10,839 nt of DNA from Candidatus Uhrbacteria bacterium (GTDB lineage: Bacteria; Patescibacteriota; Patescibacteriia; UBA9934; GWF2-40-263). Under the pieces are notes generated by a model. The model saw only the letters and a program-made list of their open reading frames with translations, ran no database searches and had not been told where the DNA came from. Each line of letters opens with the position of its first letter. The stretch's first letter is position 1. The DNA is taken from contig DOJV01000047.1 of the NCBI GenBank assembly GCA_003511125.1, positions 24,735 through 35,573 on the forward strand, in the 5' to 3' direction. Below are positions 7,008-10,839 of the stretch, piece after piece. The translations under genes and the position numbers were made by a program.

Positions 7008-7301
7008 TTACTCAATAACAGCGATTACCTCGCTTACATTAATTACCAGAAAATTTTGTCCGTCGATTTTAACTTCGTCCGGAGCATATTTTTTGAAAAC
7101 GACTTTTTGGCCGACAAAAATATCCATGACTGATCGCGAACCGTTATCAAGAATCCGACCCGGGCCAACAGCAATAACTTCGCCACGTTCCGGACGGTCT
7201 TTGTCAACAGTCGATGGCAGGACGATGCCGGCTTTGGTGACCTCGTCTTCATTGGAAATTGGTTTGACGATAACATGATCGCCGAGAGGTTTTAATGGCA
7301 T
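7008..7301 (-). CDS. groS: GroES, 10-kDa co-chaperonin
   Basis: At 97 residues the protein has the standard length. It forms the heptameric lid over GroEL. Seen: N-terminal MPLKPLGDHVIVKP, the mobile loop around residues 17-35 with GIVLP (25-29), whose Ile-Val-Leu contacts GroEL, then RGEVIAVGPG (39-48) and a C-terminal INVSEVIAVIE. No Shine-Dalgarno site is seen before ATG 7301. A perfect -35 box and a palindrome lie just upstream (7315-7365), suggesting control at the promoter. groEL is not next to it but about 2 kb downstream. Confidence 0.98.
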   Translation of the reverse strand: MPLKPLGDHVIVKPISNEDEVTKAGIVLPSTVDKDRPERGEVIAVGPGRILDNGSRSVMDIFVGQKVVFKKYAPDEVKIDGQNFLVINVSEVIAVIE

Positions 7302-7314
7302 AGAGCGTAAAAAA

Positions 7315-7338
7315 ATAATAACCTTCTAAGGTTATTAT
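7315..7338. promoter_or_regulatory. 11-bp perfect palindrome before groES: operator or terminator
   Basis: ATAATAACCTT (7315-7325) and its exact reverse complement (7328-7338) are separated by only CT. It overlaps the possible groES -10 box and transcription start, as a repressor site would. On the minus strand it is also followed by six T (7314-7309), so the RNA hairpin could end transcription from the 7386-7688 gene or attenuate groES. It is not CIRCE. Confidence 0.6.
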
Positions 7339-7365
7339 CTTGCGGTTTTTGGCTGATTTTGTCAA
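7334..7365 (-). promoter_or_regulatory. groES promoter candidate
   Basis: On the minus strand a perfect TTGACA (7365-7360) is followed by GATAAT (7339-7334). The 20-bp spacer is longer than the usual 16-18, which weakens the call; at 17-18 bp the hexamers (CAAGAT, AAGATA) are poor. The expected start site would fall in the middle of the palindrome at 7315-7338. Confidence 0.45.
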
Positions 7366-7385
7366 TACCCTTAAATAAAAAAATC

Positions 7386-7688
7386 TTAATCTTTTTTATC
7401 AGACCAACGACCGATTATTTTTACTTTTGATCTTGCTCTCCTTTCTTCGGTACAATCTGGTATCACGCACCACTTACCAGGAAAAATTTCAGAATCTTCT
7501 GGTTGCTTAAATATTTTACAGATTTCCACACTTTCCGATCCTGCCCTTACAAGACAATAACTCGTCTCAGTCCCAAAACCGTCAAAATCAGAAAAAATCA
7601 TATCAGATCCTTGTGGTATTTGAGATAGTTCAACGGTCTGACCGACCTCCAAATTTGGCTCGCCCTTACTTTCCGAAGACTCAGACAT
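7386..7688 (-). CDS. small soluble protein of unknown function
   Basis: I choose ATG 7688, giving 100 residues beginning MSESSESK; ATG 7721 is possible but would lie on a TAAAAT box and would add a hydrophobic stretch. The protein has an acidic, disordered-looking start, then a probably beta-rich middle (VGQTVELSQIP, SYCLVRAG, VEICKIF), a W-C-V-I-P-D-C pair of cysteines near the end, and a basic C-terminus (E-E-R-R-A-R-S-K-V-K). No signal peptide or membrane segment is visible, and I recognise no family. It is preceded by the terminator of the ATPase gene, so it should have its own promoter; the groES palindrome lies about 50 bp beyond its stop. Confidence 0.65.
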   Translation of the reverse strand: MSESSESKGEPNLEVGQTVELSQIPQGSDMIFSDFDGFGTETSYCLVRAGSESVEICKIFKQPEDSEIFPGKWCVIPDCTEERRARSKVKIIGRWSDKKD

Positions 7689-7719
7689 AAAAACAAAATT
7701 AATTCTTAAAACCACCTCC

Positions 7720-7733
7720 ATTTTACCCCCCCC
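7720..7733 (-). promoter_or_regulatory. possible -10 box next to a G8 run
   Basis: On the minus strand TAAAAT (7725-7720) directly follows eight G (7733-7726). The best -35 is TTGCTT, 15 bp away, a weak match. If real, it gives a leader of about 25 nt to ATG 7688 and the G run lies in the spacer. Confidence 0.35.
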
Positions 7734-7763
7734 ACTGAAAAAGCAAGGGATTGTGTCCACAGC

Positions 7764-7790
7764 AAAAAAAATAACGCCTGGGTGGCGTTA
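7764..7790 (-). terminator. intrinsic terminator of the DUF4143 ATPase gene
   Basis: A perfect 7-bp stem TAACGCC/GGCGTTA with a 5-nt loop has eight T on the minus strand after it, 18 bp past the stop codon. Several T also follow on the plus strand, so it could work in both directions. Confidence 0.85.
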
Positions 7791-7807
7791 GTTTTTGCTC
7801 AGTCCAA

Positions 7808-8941
7808 TTATTTAGCAACAAAATCAAGATAATTATCTTGGTTAATGACTTTAACTTTCGCCTCGGGATAGGCCTCGGTAAAATTCTTTGGTATCACAAA
7901 TTTGTCTTTCTTCCATTTGATTTCATAACCGAAAATCTTGCCATCTCCTTCCTCTATCCAATCAATCTCTTTCTGGTCGTAATTTCGCCAAAAATAACAG
8001 TTAAAATAATTTTCAAGATAAGCGTTTCTTTTAATTCTCTCGGCCACCAAAAAATTTTCCCAAATTTCTCCAATATCATTCCTGTCTTCGAGATTATTAA
8101 ATTGTCCGATGACGGCATTACGAATTCCGTTGTCCAAAAAGTAATACTTATTCTTTTTGGAAATTTCCTTTCTCAAGTTTCGGCTAAAACCGCCGATGGT
8201 TTTTATGATAAAAGTTTTTTCCAACAGATCTAGATATTTTTCCACGGTTCGCGAGCTTAATCCCAATTGAACGGCTAATTCGCCGACAGAAACCGGCTTA
8301 CCGATTTGAAAAGCCAATAATTTTAACAGCTTAATCAAGGTATTTGGATTTCTAATATTTTCCAAAGCAAGAATATCTTTAAAAAGATACGAGGAAACGA
8401 TTTCATTCAAAATTTCTATTTTTTCTTTTTTGCTTTCAGCCAAAACCACTTCGGGATAAGATCCGAAAACCAAAAAATCCGGCAATTTTTCTTTCAACTC
8501 AAAATTATTATATTCCTTCGTCAATTCCATCTGGGCAATCGGATAAAGCGTCAACGTGGTCTTTCTACCGGTCAATGGCTCGCCGACTTTGTTGGCTAAA
8601 TCAAACGACGACGAACCTGTGGCCACGGCTTTAATTTCCGGTTTTTGATCAACGATAATTTTTAAACCCATGCCAATATTCGGAATTTGTTGAGCCTCGT
8701 CAATGGCAATTAAATCGTAACCGGAAACATATTCTAAAATATCCGAAAAAACCTGAGAGCTTAAAACTTGTTGCGTTAAAATATTATCTCCTGAATCAAG
8801 TTTGTATTTTTTGCTGGTGTCAAACTTTGAAAGATATTGTTTTAATAAAGTCGTCTTTCCTACCCTTCTTGGACCAAAAATTACCAAAACCTTACCGTTT
8901 TTTACATAATCTTCCAAATTATCGAAATATCTTTTTATCAT
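7808..8941 (-). CDS. AAA-family ATPase with DUF4143 C-terminal domain
   Basis: The 377-residue protein is full length for this family. The N-terminal AAA_14 domain shows Walker A GPRRVGKT (23-30), Walker B LIAIDEAQ (77-84) and sensor ATGS (107-110). A helical, winged-helix-like part follows (about 200-245, VSVGELAVQLGLSSRTVEKYL). The C-terminal DUF4143 part (to about 345) has W318-R, EIDW with Asp327, and YEIKW with Glu340-x-Lys342, the D...E-x-K pattern of PD-(D/E)XK nuclease-like folds. These proteins are common in archaea and small-genome bacteria, and their substrate is not established. The winged-helix and nuclease-like parts suggest DNA binding. It is transcribed from its own strong promoter, apparently without a leader, behind a phased repeat array. 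Confidence 0.93.
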   Translation of the reverse strand: MIKRYFDNLEDYVKNGKVLVIFGPRRVGKTTLLKQYLSKFDTSKKYKLDSGDNILTQQVLSSQVFSDILEYVSGYDLIAIDEAQQIPNIGMGLKIIVDQKPEIKAVATGSSSFDLANKVGEPLTGRKTTLTLYPIAQMELTKEYNNFELKEKLPDFLVFGSYPEVVLAESKKEKIEILNEIVSSYLFKDILALENIRNPNTLIKLLKLLAFQIGKPVSVGELAVQLGLSSRTVEKYLDLLEKTFIIKTIGGFSRNLRKEISKKNKYYFLDNGIRNAVIGQFNNLEDRNDIGEIWENFLVAERIKRNAYLENYFNCYFWRNYDQKEIDWIEEGDGKIFGYEIKWKKDKFVIPKNFTEAYPEAKVKVINQDNYLDFVAK

Positions 8942-8950
8942 AACACCTTT

Positions 8951-8979
8951 ATTTTACACTAAATTCAGAAATTTGTCAA
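8951..8979 (-). promoter_or_regulatory. strong promoter of the DUF4143 ATPase gene
   Basis: On the minus strand TTGACA (8979-8974), a 17-bp spacer, then TAAAAT (8956-8951). Only 9 bp separate the -10 box from ATG 8941, so the transcript should start at or within a few bases of the ATG. AAAGGTG between them looks like a ribosome site but would not be in the mRNA. Confidence 0.85.
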
Positions 8980-9040
8980 GAAATCGTTACTGTCACTACC
9001 GAAATTCAGCGGAATTGCAGTACTGTCACTTCAGAAATTC
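8955..9040. repeat. three direct repeats with exact 33-bp spacing over the ATPase promoter
   Basis: Copies start at 8955, 8988 and 9021. The copies at 8988 and 9021 (tactgtcactaccgaaattc and tactgtcacttcagaaattc) agree in 18 of 20 positions. The copy at 8955 agrees with the third in 15 of 19 and fills the spacer between the -35 and -10 boxes. A 33-bp period is about three helical turns, placing the copies on one face of the DNA, as for cooperative protein binding sites. Confidence 0.7.
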
Positions 9041-9051
9041 GGAATAAATGT

Positions 9052-9099
9052 AAGATTTCTTCAAAATAAGCCCGATCGGTCTGTTTATGAAGAAATCTT
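9052..9099. repeat. 12-bp perfect inverted repeat after the Wzy_C gene
   Basis: AAGATTTCTTCA (9052-9063) and its exact reverse complement (9088-9099) enclose 24 bp with an inner palindrome CCGATCGG (9072-9079). It begins 8 bp after the stop codon at 9108. There is no T tract, so it may be a factor-assisted terminator, an mRNA end stabiliser or the edge of a small element. Confidence 0.6.
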
Positions 9100-9107
9100 G
9101 TCATTTT

Positions 9108-10391
9108 TCATCTAACCTTCACAAATATCGCCAAAACCACTACCAGCAAGACAAGCCCGGACCAATGGCTCCATAAATAATGGTCGAATATTGCAAGAGT
9201 TGTTATTGTTGTTACGATTGGTATGATCGCTGTAACGAACTGTCGTCCATCCCTACGACGAACAACCGCCCACACTACAAACCCGAAAAACATCAACCCC
9301 AACAATCCTGTCTCGGCGAAAAATAATAAAAACAAGTTGTGCATTGGTTGGTAAAACCAGACATCATGGCCGGGAAATTTTTCGGCCAAAGCTATTGTAT
9401 ATGCGCCCGGGCCAACACCAACGAAAGGATTGGTTTTTATCACCTCGCCGATCATCTGATACTCGCTTTGTCGCTCGGTTAATGATTTGGTTTCGAGACG
9501 ATCGGTGGCGTCGAGGCGAGTAAAAATTGCATTATTGAACAATGCGGCAGTGGCGACAAAAGCGACAATAACAATGGCCAAACCCGACAAAAATTTCCGC
9601 GAAATTTTTTTTCTTTCAATCGCGCTGACAATAAAAAATGAAAATATTCCGATGGTCAATGCCAACCACGCCGATCGAGAAAATGTGATTACTAATGTTG
9701 AAGTGAGAAGCGTGAGAATTATTAAAGTGATGGAGTGTTTGAGTGTTGAAGTGGTGTGGTAAAGGAGTTTATTTTTTGAAACAAGAATGAACGTTATCGC
9801 CATCGCCAAATACCCGCCAAAAATATTCGGATGCGGGAACGAACCATAAGCGCGCATTAACCGTTCGCCGGCCACCTCGACCACCGAGGTGCCGGGTGTG
9901 GCGGCGAGATGGCCGGCGAGACCCAAAAAGGTCGAGGCCAAACTCGAGCCGGTTAACACCTGCCACCAACCGAGGAGACATGGCGCGATCAGGCCGAGCG
10001 AAAAAAACCAAATTATTTTTCTAGTTTCAATTCGCTCGTCGAGCAACAACCAAAACAAAAGTACGGCGGAAAAAAGATGAAACAAAAAACCCCCGGACAA
10101 ATACGGATGAACCGACAAAAATGAAACAAAAACCATGGCCGCGAAAAACCACCAGATTTTTTTCATTATTTTTTTGGCGACTTCGCTCTTTTGCGTTTCC
10201 CAACGGACCAAGACTGCGATAACAATCAAAAACTGAACGACATAATGGGTTAGTTTCCAGTATTCCCCCTCTCTCCCTTGGAGAGGGGTTAGGAGTGAGG
10301 GGGAAATCGAATCATAAATCCACACCGTCTGCCAAGGCAGAAGGAAAAGACAAAGATAAGTTAACGCGCTAGCCAGCACCGTACGCTTCAT
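9108..10391 (-). CDS. Wzy_C / O-antigen ligase family membrane protein
   Basis: I choose ATG 10391 (427 residues, MKRTVLASALTYL), 11 codons inside the longest frame, because a basic start then runs into the first membrane helix. About ten to twelve hydrophobic segments are visible. Family landmarks: SFPHPNIFGGYLA (184-196), FSRSAWLAL (237-245, with the conserved Arg239), a large loop with NPFVGVGPGAY (321-331), and HNLFLLFFAETGLLG (351-365), the Wzy_C signature. Members join or polymerise surface glycans on the outer side of the membrane. Residues 31-43, just after the first helix (LPWQTVWIY), are encoded by a REP-like palindrome. The start overlaps the previous gene by 23 bp, so translation is probably coupled. 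The exact substrate cannot be told. Confidence 0.9.
   Translation of the reverse strand: MKRTVLASALTYLCLFLLPWQTVWIYDSISPSLLTPLQGREGEYWKLTHYVVQFLIVIAVLVRWETQKSEVAKKIMKKIWWFFAAMVFVSFLSVHPYLSGGFLFHLFSAVLLFWLLLDERIETRKIIWFFSLGLIAPCLLGWWQVLTGSSLASTFLGLAGHLAATPGTSVVEVAGERLMRAYGSFPHPNIFGGYLAMAITFILVSKNKLLYHTTSTLKHSITLIILTLLTSTLVITFSRSAWLALTIGIFSFFIVSAIERKKISRKFLSGLAIVIVAFVATAALFNNAIFTRLDATDRLETKSLTERQSEYQMIGEVIKTNPFVGVGPGAYTIALAEKFPGHDVWFYQPMHNLFLLFFAETGLLGLMFFGFVVWAVVRRRDGRQFVTAIIPIVTTITTLAIFDHYLWSHWSGLVLLVVVLAIFVKVR
10265..10303. repeat. REP-like palindrome inside the Wzy_C gene
   Basis: The 39-bp segment (ccccctctctcccttggaga, then ggggttaggagtgaggggg) has CCCCTCTC/GAGAGGGG stem arms and the ttaggagtgaggggg tail typical of a dispersed CCCCTCTCC-type repeat seen in many environmental bacterial genomes. 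It is exactly 13 codons and encodes PSLLTPLQGREGE without breaking the frame. Confidence 0.7.
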
Positions 10392-10839
10392 AAAGTTTTT
10401 TCCACTCCTCGCGGAAATGGGCACGACGATCGTTTAGATGAAATTTTAACATGACGTCTGAAACTATCACTCTGGAATCAAGATTGGCCGCGGTCTTAAT
10501 CGAAAGCGGTAACAATTTTTCTTGCAGTCGTTTAACGGCCTTCTCAAAAAATTTTAAAAAATTAAAAGAAACAAAACCAATCTCCTCTGCCCCGGTTGTT
10601 TCAAAAAAAGAATTGGGTAAAAAATCAAACGCCCATTTGTTTTTTTGCATAAGTTGATTTTGGATTTCTCCGCGATCAAAAATCGGAACCAACGAGGCCA
10701 GCCAATAATACATGTACGGATCACTTTCAGACAAAAGTAGTTTTTCCAAAAACAAATTATTCTGGGTGGTAAAAAACGAAAAACAAAACGGATCGATTTT
10801 TGTCTGTTTTGGACGACGGCCTAAAAGACGAAATGGGGT
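10369..10839 (-). CDS. C-terminal 156 residues of an unrecognised protein
   Basis: The frame is open from the window edge to the TAA/TAG-type stop at 10369; an internal TTG at 10755 is not needed as a start. Visible stretches: LLGRRPKQTKIDPFCFSFFT, DPYMYYWLASLVPIFDRG, KNKWAFDFLPNSFF, a helical segment (FLKFFEKAVKRLQEKLLP), and a basic end containing FHLNDRRAHFREEWKKLY. There is no membrane segment in this part. It vaguely resembles the C-terminal part of nucleotidyltransferase-like hypothetical proteins of Patescibacteria; I would not rely on that. It overlaps the Wzy_C gene by 23 bp, suggesting one operon for surface polysaccharide work. Confidence 0.65.
   Translation of the reverse strand, partial: TPFRLLGRRPKQTKIDPFCFSFFTTQNNLFLEKLLLSESDPYMYYWLASLVPIFDRGEIQNQLMQKNKWAFDFLPNSFFETTGAEEIGFVSFNFLKFFEKAVKRLQEKLLPLSIKTAANLDSRVIVSDVMLKFHLNDRRAHFREEWKKLYEAYGAG

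Noticed and set aside
7302..7385. CIRCE/HrcA operator before groES
   Set aside because: The TTAGCACTC-N9-GAGTGCTAA pattern is absent here and before groEL; the palindrome present has different arms and a 2-bp spacer.
8955..9053. CRISPR-like array
   Set aside because: The repeats are only about 19-20 bp with 13-14 bp between them, there are just three, one is diverged, and no cas gene is present.
9878..9900. Inverted repeat CACCTCG/CGAGGTG in the Wzy_C gene, considered as another palindromic insertion
   Set aside because: The encoded GTSVVEVAGERLMRAYG stretch is what I expect in this protein family just before the FPHPN motif, so nothing appears inserted.

Overview
The window looks like a piece of a Candidate Phyla Radiation (Patescibacteria, Parcubacteria-like) chromosome. 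The basis is gene content and style: one-strand gene order, tightly packed small genes, a Wzy_C/O-antigen ligase, a DUF4143 ATPase, a proline-iminopeptidase-like hydrolase, small lipoproteins, very few Shine-Dalgarno sites, and REP-like palindromes inside and between genes. The phylum is an inference; no rRNA or tRNA is present. Every gene I can support lies on the minus strand, so transcription runs from high to low coordinates.

Layout in transcription order. (1) 10839-9108: the end of an unrecognised gene, overlapped by a Wzy_C ligase that carries an in-frame REP-like palindrome, then a long inverted repeat. (2) 9053-7808: three 33-bp-period repeats run into a strong promoter for an apparently leaderless DUF4143/AAA ATPase gene, closed by a clean terminator. 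(3) 7760-7386: a small unknown soluble protein with a G8 run upstream. (4) 7365-3340: groES and groEL, separated by about 2 kb holding a kinase N-lobe-only protein, a PHP phosphoesterase and the C-terminal half of a glycosyltransferase. Related palindromic repeats lie on both sides of this cassette. groEL ends at a strong terminator. (5) 3334-2630: a single-gene unit with its own promoter and terminator encoding a GC-rich, cysteine-containing lipoprotein unlike its neighbours in base composition. (6) 2621-771: a membrane-anchored S33-family hydrolase and a lipoprotein whose 3' end is broken by about 160 bp of stem-loop DNA, followed by a terminator. (7) 712-1: a four-helix membrane protein and the start of a HAD-family hydrolase.

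How the genes work together: GroES and GroEL form the chaperonin. The Wzy_C ligase, glycosyltransferase remnant, hydrolase and lipoproteins point to cell-surface work. I found no recognisable defence, CRISPR or toxin-antitoxin system. The most unusual content is short palindromic DNA: it sits in a lipoprotein gene (breaking it), in a ligase gene (in frame), around the cassette that splits groES from groEL, and as a phased array over the ATPase promoter.
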